A DNA stretch of 64,000 nt. Source: Drosophila pseudoobscura. Its lineage: Eukaryota > Arthropoda > Insecta > Diptera > Drosophilidae. How positions within the stretch are numbered: the first letter of the stretch is position 1; every line of letters begins with the position of its first letter. Below are positions 1-12,720 of the stretch, piece after piece. Where the stretch lies: assembly GCF_009870125.1 (NCBI RefSeq), contig NC_046679.1:30752001-30816000 (forward strand). The letters are read 5' to 3'. The notes beneath the pieces were generated by a model. The model saw only the letters and a program-made list of their open reading frames with translations. It made no database searches and was not told where the DNA came from. Position numbers and translations under genes: made by a program.

Positions 1-350
1 TATCTGTATCTGTATCTGCAGTTTTGTCAAGGGAATGTGCATAAACTGTATCTGTAAGCACGTGTATCTGTTGGCAGGCATTCCCGAAGATTGACAGGCA
101 TAAATATGTCTCGAAGAAGTATCCCAGAAATGTATCTACTGCTGCATGAATCCATAGAAAAGTATCTAGTGCTAATGCTTTTGCACAGCTTGAAGAAAAG
201 TATCTACTGCTGCTGGTAAAAGTATCTACTGCTGTTGCTACTCCCAAAAGTATCTACATCTGCTGTGAAATATTTATGAAAGTATCTGCTGCTGCTGCTG
301 CTGCTGCTGCTGCATGAATCAATGAACAGCTGGCATTTTGGGCTGTGCAA
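1..350. repeat. Degenerate AAGTATCTACTGCTGC tandem repeat with CTG run
   Basis: The core AAGTATCTACTGCTG or a near version recurs at irregular spacing from about 110 to 300, and ends in an uninterrupted run of about nine CTG triplets (288-312). The window opens with three copies of the hexamer TATCTG. The same hexamer returns at about 687-708 and 14347-14364. Confidence 0.75.
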
Positions 351-493
351 AAGTATCTCTGTATCTGCAATTTCAGGTGTGTGGCCAGCCATACGGACGG
401 GCAGGCAGCAGCAGCCTTTGTCTCTCGTCTCTCAAGTATTTACAGATTGGAAACGAAACGAAACAATTCCGTTTATTGCTCAAGACTCTGGTG

Positions 494-514
494 CCCCCCC
501 CCCCCCCCCCCCCC
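494..514. repeat. Poly-C homopolymer, 21 bases
   Basis: There is an uninterrupted run of 21 C. The length in an assembly is likely to be approximate. It creates false proline-rich reading frames on the + strand. Confidence 0.9.
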
Positions 515-3062
515 TTTCCCCAATTGGTGGCATACAACACGTACACGCTCTGTAGATACGTTTTTTAGCGCTTCCTCACGCACCAGCCACCGCTTGGACT
601 ATCAATATGTGAGGCTCTGCCGTTGGATGGGATGTCAATTCGGTTTCAATCAATTAAAAAATTGTTGCACTAATTGTAGAGCCACAGAATGTATCTGTAT
701 CTGTATCTGTATATGGTGCTGTTTTAATTGAACAATTATTGCAGTTTGCAGTCAATTAAACGTAGGCCTTCTATGAAGTCAGTTGTTGCCTCAATCCTCA
801 TCCAGTTTCCAGATTCATTCACATTTTATGCAAATCACTCAAGCAAACACTCAAGCCTGCCCCCCGAAGGGCCAACGAGTCAAGTATTCATAATGCCACG
901 AATCCGAATGCCTCGAGTGCCTCAGATTCCGAATGCTCTAATGAGCTTCAAATGTTGACAACTCAATTGAGCAGAAAATACTCGTACACGAAGCAGGAGA
1001 TGGAGGCGGGGCCATCCATGAGATACTTTTTATCATTAATCAACGTCAAAGTTTTCGGAGATGGAAACTGTTTAGTTTAAAGTTTTAAACAGAAGAAAAA
1101 GAAAGTTTTAAGCGGCGACAAATGCAACTTTAATGAGCCGCCAAAAATCCTTTCTCAAGAGAGAGCGAGAGAGATGGAGATATTAAAGTAATTTTCTCTT
1201 AATGAGGAGGCGCCTCTTCTGCATTCATCCATCCATTCTTGTGCCCCGAGTGGCGTCTGGTGCCTCTTCTGCTTGAATTCAATTGAAAATAATTGAATCG
1301 ATTTGTGCGAGTGGGGCACAAGGGGCATGCGGCATGAGTATTTGGTTAGTTGCCACTCGAACATGCATAGCAATATTTTTGGAACTATTTTTATTTGCAT
1401 TTTGTGCTCCCAAAAATAAACAACATTTCGTTTTATGATTATTTTAATTGAATAAAATTCGAAGCCCCCCTCTATCTCCCTCTCTGGCAATTTATTTATT
1501 AAACAAACATTTTTCGGATTACCTTAATGGATGGTTTTTGGCTGGAAATTTGAGTTTGTTTTCCGCTGTTTTTGTACTGATTAGTTTGGGATTTTATCAA
1601 AAACTTTGGCTGGGTTTTGTTTTGTTTTCGGCGGATTAGCGATACCCATCCGATAAGCCACTTACGAGATACATTTCGGGGATGTTTGCTTTTTGGGTAG
1701 TGGGAAAAGTGGGATTAAAGTTTCGACTGCAGAGAGAAATTTCAATATTTAGCTTCATATCTGATAGGAATCATAAACCCATCGGTTTATGGTTGTGGAA
1801 TATTACAAATATAAATCGAAAGGTGCTCGAGGTTACTTTTTCCCTTAACAAAATGTTTTGTTTTTTTTTATATAATTTTTTCCTACATTTTCTGGCATTT
1901 TCCGTTTATTTATGTTTCAAATAAATGTCACATCTGGGGGCCATATTTTCTGTTTATCCTTCAAATCCTTGCTTGTTCTTCAAAGACACACATATATGTA
2001 TCTTTAATTTCTGCCAAGAAATCGTCCTTAAAGACTAAGAGGTAAAAGGTGTCGCTTTTGAACCACTTCAAGTCCCTCAAACCCAAGTTAATCCATCGAT
2101 CAATCAATCCTGTAGATGCTCTGTGTCTATTCCATTCCATGAAAGAGATCCTCTTGCCAATCAGAAGATGGATAGATGGATAGCTGGAAAACACCATTCC
2201 GTTCTTTGTTTATAAATAAAAAGCTGCTCTAAATGTACATCTGTTTTGTTTTGTTGAAATCTGCACAATTTTAAACCATGCAAAAACAAAGATCCCAAGG
2301 TTTTTTTCACGGTTTTATTCGTCTGTGAATATTTGATGGTCTTTCCTTAGAAAGACATTTCTAACGAATGTGAGACTTCTTTAGGGATTGAAACAGAACC
2401 TTCCTTCAACTGTTGCGATATTTATTCCCTTTCATATTTTGTATAGCTCTGGGTCTTAAAGATCCAGCATTTCCTTGATGGAAAATAGTCCCTGCTTGAA
2501 TCCCATCAACAGCCGCCAGGCATTGAAATCTGTTGACTCCTTCGTTGCTTCGAGATCTCATTTATACGTCGCCATTTAGAAATATTCTCTTGATGAAAAA
2601 ATTTAATAAACTACTTTATTTAGTTACAAACAAAACCTAACAAAAAGGATTTGCAGAATATTTTATTTTTTAAAACAAAAAATGATTTAAAATAAATTTG
2701 TATTTTATTTATTTATTTTCTTAAAAAAAATACCTGAAAATTATTTTATTTTATTTTCTTATTGAAAAAACAAAAAAATTTTTTTTTTTATTTTGTTCAA
2801 AATAAAAAAAAAACTTGCTGAAATTTATTTGCATTTTATGTTGTATCGAAAAAAACAAATCCCGCTATTTAGGAAAGTTTTTTGGGTGTTAAAACGGGAA
2901 TCTCCCCTTAAGAAATTTAGCCATTATTTTGGATCCTATTTTTTAATCCATATTTAATCGATTGCCTTTTAACCTGAATTCCACTGCAGAGCAGCAGGTG
3001 GAAGAACATCTGTTGACCATTTGGCGGATAAGTAATCGGATAATTGATGGATAAGAGGGCCG

Positions 3063-3063
<1 letters not shown>

Positions 3064-3095
<32 letters not shown>

Positions 3096-3096
3096 C
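3064..3096. repeat. (GA)n microsatellite
   Basis: A nearly pure GA dinucleotide tract of about 33 bases. Such tracts can bind GAGA factor in flies, but nothing here shows a promoter. Confidence 0.85.
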
Positions 3097-4200
3097 AAGC
3101 TGTGCTTCTGCTTCTCGTCTCACCTTTTGTTTAAATTATATTTCCTCTTGAATATTTATTTGGCGCTTTTTCGGCGGAATTTGTTTACCGAAAGAGACCC
3201 CCAATAGGGAGGGAGGGACGGGGCGGGGGTGGCACTTTGTTTATAGAACTTGAACCATGCACTTTGGATAATTAGCAAAAACAGACAAAGTTGTTTGTTT
3301 GTTTGTTTGTTTGACCCTGAACTCAAGAACCGAAGCCACAGCGAAATTCGGTGGCCAGAAATAGGCCAAAAAAAGGGGGTCAAAGGGCAGGGCAGAGGGC
3401 AGGGCAGGGGGCAAGGGGGCAGGGTGAAATGTAAAATCAATAATCATTTAAAATTCAAATACGCAACCGAGCAGCCAGCCGCCGGAAAAAAAAGAAAAAT
3501 GCAAATGGGGAAAAACAGATAATGAAAAACAGAGCAAGAAACAAAAAAAAAATGTAGTAATCGAAGGAGGAGGGGGAGTGGAGCATCCCCTTTGCTAATG
3601 AAATTAAAAATTGATGCTTTGGGGTCTTGCCCTCCAACCATTTTGGTGGGTGGAAAATCGTGGAAAATCTAGGCAAATATGCGCGAAGAAAATGTCATTT
3701 AATAAATTGAAAAAAAAAAGAAGAAAAGAAAAGCGCGACAGGAGGGGGAGGAGGAGCCAACGGCAGTGTTATGGCTGATTGATTTTGTGGCGTTGGCGGT
3801 TGCAAATGCGAGCGGCAGTGCCACTGAGAGTGCCACACGGAGGGGGTGGGGGGGGAACCACAAGAAAAGATAAATGCCGCCCGGCCCAAGGGTTCGTTCG
3901 AGCGGGGACACGTCTTTTATTTTTTGATGGAGTTGCCTCCTCAGATGGGGCTGCCACAGATATTGCGGTCTGGCCTGGTTGCTCAATCTTCCTGGTTGGC
4001 GCTCCAAGCCGTTGACATCAATTAAGTAGTGGAGGGGAGGGGACTACTGAGGGGATCATTGATTAACACACAATTTGATGGCAATTGCAGGAATTGCAGT
4101 TTTCCATTTTCCATTTTGCAGCCAAAGCCAGAGCCAGAGCGTAGAACCATCCAACAGATGGCCTCGTCGTGTGGGCGTTGTCTGGCATTGGGAGGCGCCT

Positions 4201-4254
4201 GCTCCATGCTCCATGCTGCACGCTCCATGCTCCATGCCCCATGCTCCACGCTCT
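4201..4254. repeat. Tandem GCTCCAT-type repeat
   Basis: The words GCTCCATG, CTCCATG and GCTCCACG recur about seven times head to tail, with single-base changes. Confidence 0.8.
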
Positions 4255-4364
4255 ATTTGCTTGCAGCTTCATTAGACGCCGCTCAATTTATTTGCCTCCT
4301 TTAGACGCCAATTAATCAGATTATGTCAGAAATGTGTCACTGGGTTAATGCAAATATATTACGT

Positions 4365-4431
4365 TAGAGCCAGAAGCCGAGCAATAGAGCAACAGAGCCA
4401 CAGAGCAACAGAGCCACAGAGAATCAGAGAC
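4365..4431. repeat. Tandem AGAGCAACAGAGCCAC repeat
   Basis: Alternating AGAGCAAC and AGAGCCAC words repeat head to tail and decay into AGAATCAGAGA at the 3' end. Confidence 0.75.
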
Positions 4432-4792
4432 TCTGCTCTGCTATGCCACCATTCGATGGGTTGTTTGTCTCTGTGCCTCTTCTGGTGGCAAGCTTTAAAG
4501 AGATTTGTCGGGAATCGACTGTATCGGATCCACTTAATTAGTGGCAAAACAGAAAACTAAGGAAGCCACGAAATACAGTCGCCTGGAAATCACTTTTAAG
4601 CCGCTTAGGTGGCAATAAATCAGGAAATTGTACAACGATTTCAGTTCCCATTTAATTGCATTCGAAATGAAATAGAAATCGAAGAGCAGGCAGCCCGAAA
4701 GGGCTTTGAAATGTTTCGATTTCGATACGAAAACAAAGTGAAAATATTTAATCTGGGAATTATTTTAGTTTGATTTTTAGATATTTTAAATC

Positions 4793-5145
4793 CTTTTTTT
4801 GTTAACAGAAATGGTTTTTATGGTAGTGAAAAGTTTAGTTATTATATTACGATTTAAATTATGATTTTGTACTGGTTTTAGGGACTTAGATTTGATTTTT
4901 GAAAGGTAAAAGTTTTTCCCTTAAAAGTGCACAATTTTTGTGATTAAAAGATGCCCAAAGTTCTCTTTTTGTAACAGATATCAACCAAGTTTTTATGGTT
5001 ATAAAAATATAGTTATTATATAACGATTTAAATTAAGATTTTTGTACTGGTTTTAAAGACTTAAATTTGATTTTTGAAAGGTGAACAGTTTTTGCCTTAA
5101 GAGTTCCACAATTTGTGTATTTAATGGATGCCCAAAGGCTATCTT
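4793..5145. repeat. Tandem duplication, two diverged copies of about 176 bp
   Basis: The first copy (about 4793-4968) and the second (about 4969-5145) share, in the same order, the blocks GTAACAG/GTTAACAG, TTTTTATGGT, TAGTTATTATAT, ACGATTTAAATTA, TTTGTACTGGTTTTA, GATTTTTGAAAGGT and GATGCCCAAAG. The TGTACTGGTTTT block is offset by about 176 bp. No coding potential is shared by both copies. Confidence 0.8.
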
Positions 5146-5985
5146 TTTAATGGATGGGTCCGAAATTATTAGAAAAAGGTACTATTTTCTAATATTTCCA
5201 AGTGTCTTAATTAGAGGAAAAGTTCTCAAATTTCCAGTAGGTGAAGTTTTTCCAATTTTTAGATGATTTTGGGCATGTTTGAAGAGTATTTCCTTTAAAG
5301 AGAGTTTTCCGTTCTTTGACCCCAAAATTTTATCAATTTTCTGGCATTTTTTTTCCATACAAATAAAATAACTTTTCAAAACATTTTAGCTAGGTTTTTT
5401 TCTAAAAAAAAAGAATAATTTATTACATTTTTTCCTTTACAAAATATTTTAAGATGGCGGCGTTTAAACTTTTTTCCCCGAAACAAACGTAGGTGATGTA
5501 AAAGGGGATTTCTATGGAATTTTAATAGGTTTATTGGCGCTTTATGTCCCCTTCCTGCTTTGCTTAATTTCTGTATAGAATATATCTTACCATTTCATTG
5601 ATTTCCCCTCAAAAAAGGCATGTCAAAATCCAAGTCGAGCAATGATCAATGATGATCAAACGCTGACTCTGGCGATCCATTTCGATTCATTTTCGGTGTT
5701 CATTTAACCATCACTCACCTGTGGGGCAACAATCGATGGAACAATGTAAAAACGAGTATCTGTGGAACTCCATCTGCCGCCAAGGAGTGGGAAAGGGAGA
5801 GCTAGAGGGGTGCTCCCTCTGTACATCATTTGGCATTCAGGCAGAAAAGTCATTAAGTGACACACCCGCCTACAACAGAAAACAAAAGCAAAAACAAAAC
5901 ATTCCAACCCCAAAGATAGATGCCAGCATATTTTTATTAACAACTGAAAAAAGGAGAACAATCACGATGTAAAGACAGGGGGGAG

Positions 5986-6020
5986 AGGCAGTGAGGCAGT
6001 GAGGCAGCGAGGCAGCGAGG
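5986..6020. repeat. Tandem GAGGCAGTG/GAGGCAGCG repeat
   Basis: A 9-bp unit is present about four times, changing from GAGGCAGTG to GAGGCAGCG. Confidence 0.8.
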
Positions 6021-6959
6021 GGGAACTCCACACTCTCTCAATGTTTAATCACGCATATCACCGACTTTCAGAGCAATTTTTCGAATATTTTTTGCTGCTT
6101 TTGTTTTTGTTTTGTTTTCAACTTGTTTTTTTGGGCGTGTTTTTGAGTCGCGCCTTCGATGCACGGAAGTTGCACATGCCACCAAACGGAAATTGAGACA
6201 TCAAATTTAATGAATAACCGAATAAATGTTGTGAATATACAACGAATACGAGTACGGGTATGGGTATGGGTACGAGTCTTTTTCAGGTGCTGCCCGACTT
6301 TCGCCTTCAACCAAAAAAGAGTTGTAAAAAATACTTTACAACTCATTAAAAATTATTATTGTTGGGCGGCCATAAAGATGAGGATGCAACAGAGATCCTG
6401 CCACACAGGACTGCCTGTGTGGAGGAGGTGTCATTGGGTGGATCCCTTTTTTCGGGATTGCTCTTAAAAATATTACACCGAAAAAAAAGAACACACACAA
6501 ATTTGCGTAAAATTTTGCGGCCACATTTCAGCATTTTCCTTGGAAAATGCCTGCCTGCCTCGAGAGGAGGCAACAGGCAACAGGCAACAGGAGGTGGCAT
6601 TAGGCAGTGGGAGGCGCCATTTGTCGGAAGGTGAGAAGATTGCAAAGGTTAAAACGCCTTTCATTCTTATTAGAGTTGAAAAAGTTTGCTCAAGGCTTCG
6701 GCTTCGACTCCCGTTGCTGCCTTATTTCCCACGAATTTTCCAGCGGGTGGTGTGGGGGACGGGGGAAAAAGGTTAAGCAAAGTTTTGATGCGCAAAAAGG
6801 TCGTACTTCGAGTGCTTCTGAGAATGTTTAATTCAATTTCTTGAGCTAATATTTCCCCTACCTTCCTGACACTCGAGAAATGATTTTAATCAAAGGGAAA
6901 AGAGCAAGTCAGAGCGGGAGAGAGAGGGGAATGAGGAAGCAGAGCTGCCCTGCGATAAG

Positions 6960-8110
6960 TGCTCGCTGATGGACAGACTTATCGATGGATAAACCAGGGC
7001 ACTATCTGTCAGAGTTAATGTCAGGCGGAAGTTCTGCACAAAAAAAGCAATAAACTCTATCTTAAGATGCGAAAACATTGCTGGAAGCGTGGCACTAAAA
7101 CAACACGGCACTTCTGATATTCTTTATCGATAACTGGGTGAAATTTCAACGATTTTCGATTGCCTCGGGACTATCTTTCTGGCTTAACATCAGTCGGAAG
7201 TTCTACACAAAAAAATGCCATAATTTTTTGCGATTCTTCTGCCTTAAGATTGGAAAACCATTGCTGGAACCGATGTATAATTTATCCAAACAAAAACTAC
7301 ACACTTCTGATCTTCATTATCGATAACTGGCTTGAATTTCGACGATTACGGATTGCCATAATCTATAATAGACCTTTTGTCTTTGCAGGTGGTAGTTCAT
7401 TGTAAAAGAAAGATAAATTCAGGTGAAATTCGTTTCTTAAGATAGGGAAAGACATTGTTTAAAGTGGAGGCACCAATCTAGAAAACATTCCTACATGTTT
7501 TCTGATTGGTTTTTCAACTAAAGGTAACCTTAAGCGGAAGTACAGTCGCATGCGATCAATATTGAGCGATATCTTGGGGCTCGGGAAACAGAAGTTCTTG
7601 GATAGCCCCCATCGATAGCTGATGGCAGTGCCTCCAGCAAATGAGACAAATTTATGAGAAGACTAGTATTGTGCAGTGCGGAGGCATTGTTTAAAGCGGG
7701 TGTACCACTCATCGATTAATAAAAGCGTTTTCTGAGGGTCGTTAACTGCTTGGAGCTTGGGTGGTCCCAATCGATAACTGATAGAAGTGATAGCAAATAT
7801 TGTGATAAATTCTGAAGATTAATCTATTTCAAAGATCGATTATTATCGATTAATAAAAGCCTCTTTTCGATGGCCGATAACTGTTCGGAAGTGCATTCCG
7901 TGCGATAAATTGTGGAGATGTCCTCGTAAATCTTGGAAATTGAGAGACAGAAATGTTCTAGAGCAGTTCTTGGATAAACCCGATCGATAGCAGAGCGGAC
8001 GGAAGTGCTACCAACAACTAAGATAAATTCTGAAGAAGCGTTCTTACCACTTATCGATTGATAGCGTCTTCCGATAGGCATAATCGATAACTATTTGGAA
8101 GTACTTTTAT
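6960..8110. repeat. Degenerate tandem array with TATCGATAAC motifs
   Basis: Two clear copies (about 7013-7165 and 7183-7358) share CGGAAGTTCT, CACAAAAAAA, CTTAAGAT, CATTGCTGGAA, CACTTCTGAT, TATCGATAACTGG and ATTGCC in order. The offset grows from about 169 to 193 bp along the copies. More decayed copies follow to about 8110, with words such as CATTGTTTAAAG, GCGGAAGT and GATAAATTCTGAAGA. CGATA or its complement occurs roughly ten times, including two perfect TATCGATA octamers (7125-7132 and 7318-7325), the consensus of the DRE element bound by DREF. Confidence 0.75.
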
Positions 8111-10697
8111 GCCATAAAATAATCTTGAAAACTGGAAGTAAAACCCAGCCATCGGGGAAATGGCATATCTCTGTTCTGGGCTGTTCAATGGCTGTTTGAA
8201 CATCTGGTTTCCGTATAATTTATTTCTTTTTTATAGAAACATTGGCGTTATACAATAAAACAACTAACAGCCGAATAGAGCTACCGACTAACGACCCCTT
8301 AGACCCTGATTTCCGTCCAAATTCCCCTGAAAATTCCTGTGCATTCTGGCAGCCTCAAAATGTGTCTAGGAATTTAGCTTGTTCTCTTCTTGAAAGCCAT
8401 AAAAATAACTCGCAATCGCGAAGGAAAGTTTCTTTTTATTATGCGATATGTTTGTTCAACAATTTTCACTAAACGTTTTACTGGAAAATGGCCAAAGGAG
8501 GCGACACTCGAGGCGGCAGGGAGGCAGAAGCCAATTGAATGCATTTTATTAATGGCATCCATGACTTGGCCTCTGGCTTGTGGCCCGGGACTTGGGCTTA
8601 GATTGGGGGTTGCTTTGGGGGGCTCTTGGCATCGATTGACAAAAGGCGACAATAAAGTCATCTTGCCCCCAACCTGCCTGCCCCCATGCCGCATTTTGTG
8701 GCTTCTGTCTGCTGTCGGCTGTCGGCTGCAGTTGCACTTAATTTTATCTATTATCCTTCATTTTTGTCATTGTCTAAGAGGAAAATGAAGATTCTGGAGA
8801 CACACACACGTGCATATCCTTTGAGTCTTTTGTGGTGGAGGCATGTCTGGCTTTTCCGATAGGATCTACGGCAGCAGCAGGTGTGCCATTGAAAGTTTTT
8901 AGATGGGATGCTGGCTGCTCCTGGCAGCCTTTTCTCCTGCTGTGTTTTTGGAAAATGTGATAAAATGATTATAAAATAATTTTCACAAACAATGGCAGCC
9001 CCACATGCTCACGTACTACCTCTAGACCTGTTCCTGTTGGAAAATTCTCTCCTTCAAAGTTCTGTCTCTCCTCTGGTCCTGCTGTGTGGTCATCCTGTGG
9101 TTCCTTCTAATTGAATAGATTACGGGGTCACAGGATCTTTAATGGCTGCTGCCTGAGCTCTCAAAAGTTTCTCAACTACTTTTTCACCCTCTCTACTGTG
9201 TGGGGGGGGGGGACATTAAATATTCCCCAAAAATTATTCCTTCCATAAACATTTGCCACACAAATCGTACAAGAGAGTGGCAGTGCCACCAAATGGTGTG
9301 CGGCATTTATTATTAATCCAAATGCCAGGCCATAAAAATTCCACTGTGAAAATTACACTTTTTTGGCTGTTCTTGAGGATTTTGGGATTGGATTTCGAGT
9401 CTTTTTGTTCTTTGGGAGGTGGAAAAAGGAAGTTCTTTTACTAGAGGTGGAAAAAACGTAGAGAAAGCTATGAAATGTAGAGGATAGATGGTTTGTAGGA
9501 AAGAATATTGAAATATAAGGCTTTAGTAATACTCACACGATGGCTTTTATATAGGGAAAATAGCTTTAAAAGAGGCTTTCGCCCAAGAAATAATATTTTC
9601 CTGGAACATTTGGTAGCCCCACAGCGTTTTCTGTGGCTTTTTTAGAAATTTGAAGTAAAAAAGGAATTATTTGTTTGGAAAGAAAGGAATTTCATTGCTA
9701 ATCCATCCTCAGGATTGTTTAATCCTTTGAATTTCCCACAGGAACTCATTAGCCTTGGCATTGCTTCAAGGCTGAGGGTTTCCTCTTTGGGAAAGTCGCC
9801 AAATTATAGCCCTATGAAGGAGATCCTGCGATCTATAGTCTGTATTTACATTATAGATTCTTCGATTATTTTCCAGTTAAGGTCTCCGAAAACCATCCCT
9901 AGGTCTTATGAATCCTTTAAAACAGCTACAAAATACATATTTCTCTTAATATGTAAACCAGAATCAAACCATACATATCTCCGGCCCAACTTTCCCTTTC
10001 ATTTAAATTTCCCCGTAAATCCAAAAACTTGTGGAAAATACAACCCGCAAGCCCTTGTTCGCAGAAACCACGCACAAACCCAGGCCGAATTTTCGCATCA
10101 ATTTGTTTGAAATCCAAAGACCACACACAGACACAGAATCCAAATGCGAATCAGATGCAGATGCTGCTAAAGATTCAGGAACCCACATTTAAAGCCCGAC
10201 TAGAGCTCCGCCGACTGGAGCCTGTGCCACCGATGTGCAATGGCCAATAAACATGTCTTAAAGCTCTCCTTTGGCTGGTGGCTGGTGGCTGGTGGCACAC
10301 AGAATTTGAACCAGTTTCCAGCTTAAGCCGCAATCCAAAGAAGACAAAAAGAAAGAAACGCGCACAAAGAAAGAAAGAGCTTCCTTTCCTTCCTTCCTTC
10401 CTTCAATTTGTAGAAATGCGTGGCAAAGGAGGATGGGGCGGGTGGGGCGGGTGGGGCATGCCTGGTGCAGATGCAGTTCACATTTGCAACATTTGCAACT
10501 TTATTTATCGCATCGAAAACATCTTGTAAATTTTCCACGTTATTTTGCGCCTCAAGACATGGTTTTCTCCGCTCCTCTTCCCCTTCGTTCTGCTGAACAA
10601 TTGAATCCCAAGGAGAGCTTTTCCACCCACTAAGGAAAATTCGTTTTGGTGGCCACGCCCTCTGCCTCCGGCTTCGGGGCGGTCTACCAAAGAGAGA

Positions 10698-10724
10698 GAC
10701 GACGACGACGACGACGACGACGAC
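10698..10724. repeat. (GAC)n trinucleotide repeat
   Basis: Nine GAC triplets in a row. On the complementary strand they give an artificial polyvaline or polyarginine frame. Confidence 0.85.
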
Positions 10725-11379
10725 GGGGACTCTCAATGGATGCCTTGTTTTGATCATTTGCCTTGTGATAAATTGTGCTCCATGTCGCCCGGCACTCGCG
10801 ACGGACTTGACTTTTATTGCTAAAGGAATGCCCATGGCCATGGGGCAGCCACATCCCCATCCAGAGCCCCATCTAGTACTTCTTTCGGGCCAAGTCCATA
10901 GTCGTCGTCTGGCCATCAGAAAAAAACTCTTTTTTTCCGGCCGCTGTATTTCTTTTGCCGCCTGCCTGCCACAGACTGTGCCCCAAATGCTGCCATTCCC
11001 GTAGTTTGAAGTTTATTTGTTGCAAAATACAAATTTGATATCATTTTTCAACGCCACATAGAATGTCCCAGTCCGTTTGGGGCATGCCCCAGATGGTTGA
11101 CGTTTTTGGGGGCGTGCCTTGGGAGTGACTTTTGTGGTTTCAATTTGGTTGCACACGCATGACGCATGCAATTTTTATTTGGCCGCCACTTTGAAGCCAA
11201 GCAAATAATTCGAGATAAATGTTGAGCGGTTTTTGGAAGGGCTTTGCGCTACCGACAGAATAAAATGGTGCTCTTAGATGAATAGAATCCATTAATACCA
11301 TAGATTTTGAGAGAGCCATTGAGCCTTTCCATAGATCTCCTAAAAGATGTGGCCATGACTCAGATGATAGATCTTTTCA

Positions 11380-11570
11380 TGGGTGGAATTATAGATCCAC
11401 TTACAGATCTCTTTAAAGAAACATCTACAGATGCATTTAATAGTCGATGTGTCCATCAAACTACCCATTAGTCCACCTGTAGATCCGACCAAAGATCTCT
11501 TCATAGAACCATCTTCAGATGCATTTATCCATCGATGTATCCATACAATTACACATGAATTCAAATATAC
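11380..11570. repeat. Tandem duplication of about 85-90 bp rich in AGATC words
   Basis: Two copies (about 11393-11478 and about 11480-11560) share TAGATCC, AGATCTCTT, AGAACCATCT/AGAAACATCT, CAGATGCATTTA and TCGATGTRTCCAT in order. Shorter ATAGATC words continue to about 11720, just ahead of the 10-bp minisatellite. Confidence 0.65.
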
Positions 11571-11842
11571 AGATACATCCATAGCTACATCCCTAGATCT
11601 ATCAACATATATAATCAAAGAGACATCCATTGAAGCCACCAATAGATTCATCCATAAGTAGATCCATCTATATATCCCTCCCAAGATCAAATAAAAGATC
11701 CATTCTGAGATATGCTTTTCCAGAGAGTATAATCTTAAGGAGATCTTATATCTCTCTCAATATTTGAAGGCTCTTAATAGAAGATCGAAACTTTCAAGAG
11801 GATCGTTCTCCAGATATTGTAAAAAAACGCTTGATAGCTTAT

Positions 11843-12128
11843 GGATCGTTGCAGATCCTTTCAAATCGTTCAGATCGTTGCAGATCGTTGCGGATCCCTT
11901 CAGATCGTTACAGATCCCTTCAGATCATTCCAGATCCTTTCATATCGTTCTAGATCCTTTCAGATCATTCCGACCGTTTCAGATCCATACAGATCGTTCC
12001 AGATCCATACAGATCGAATCAGATCGTTCCAGATCATTTCAGATCGTTCCAAATCAGCTCAGATCGTTCCAGATCGTTCCAGATCGTTCAAGATCGTTCA
12101 AGATCGGTACAGATCATTCTAGATCGTG
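11843..12128. repeat. Minisatellite, 10-bp unit CAGATCGTTC
   Basis: About 28 head-to-tail units of 10 bp, each with an AGATC core followed by a variable five bases (GTTCC, CCTTT, ATTCC, CATAC). The 3' part, about 12055-12110, is the most regular. Because 10 is not divisible by 3, all three + frames are open and read as one another's phase shifts. The long frames here are therefore repeat artefacts and not genes. Confidence 0.9.
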
Positions 12129-12690
12129 GTATTTCCTGGTTGTATAAGGTCTTCTTCTGTTCTAGCTTTTTCTGCTCACCAGAATCCACAAAATATCAAG
12201 CTTTACAGGCCTCTAAATTCTTAGTGAACAACAATTTCTGAGAACCTAAAAATCTGCAAAAATAAAGTACGAAATGCCACATCCAATTTTAGCTTTTTCC
12301 CCCATCCAAAAGACTTTTTCCAACCCAAATTTCATCCACTCCCCAAAACCCAATAAAACCTGCAATCAATTCCCCAACAAATGTTTCTGTTCCCAGATCG
12401 AATATCACATATCCAAGCTTTTGGTGGAGTGAAACTCCAGTCCAATCATTAGTTGGAGAGACCAAGAACCTTATCTCATGGCCATCTATCTACTACGAGT
12501 ATCTGTTGATATATTTTGAATATAGGAAAATGCCATTAAAGAGACGAGACCGTCAACAAATGTTTCGCCCACGCAACAGACAAAAGATTTCCCTTTTGTT
12601 TAGCATTTTGTATGGGCTTGGGTTCGGGGGATTGGATTTGACAATCACAGAGTGGAAAATTATTCATGGTCGGAGGCCACTCGAGAACTC

Positions 12691-12720
12691 CAGACAGACA
12701 GACAGACAGACGGACGGACA
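12691..12720. repeat. (CAGA)n/(CGGA)n microsatellite
   Basis: Five to six CAGA units grade into two CGGA units. Confidence 0.8.

Noticed and set aside
345..731. 128-codon + frame with a polyproline run
   Set aside because: It depends on the poly-C homopolymer and flanking TATCTG repeats.
10323..10916. 197-codon open frame on the - strand
   Set aside because: It runs through (GAC)n, GGGTGGGGC and TTCC repeats, and its predicted protein is low complexity (polyvaline, Pro-Ala). No splice sites or domain were seen.
11764..12147. 127-codon + frame with SFQI/RSFQ repeats
   Set aside because: It is produced by the 10-bp minisatellite, which is open in all three frames.
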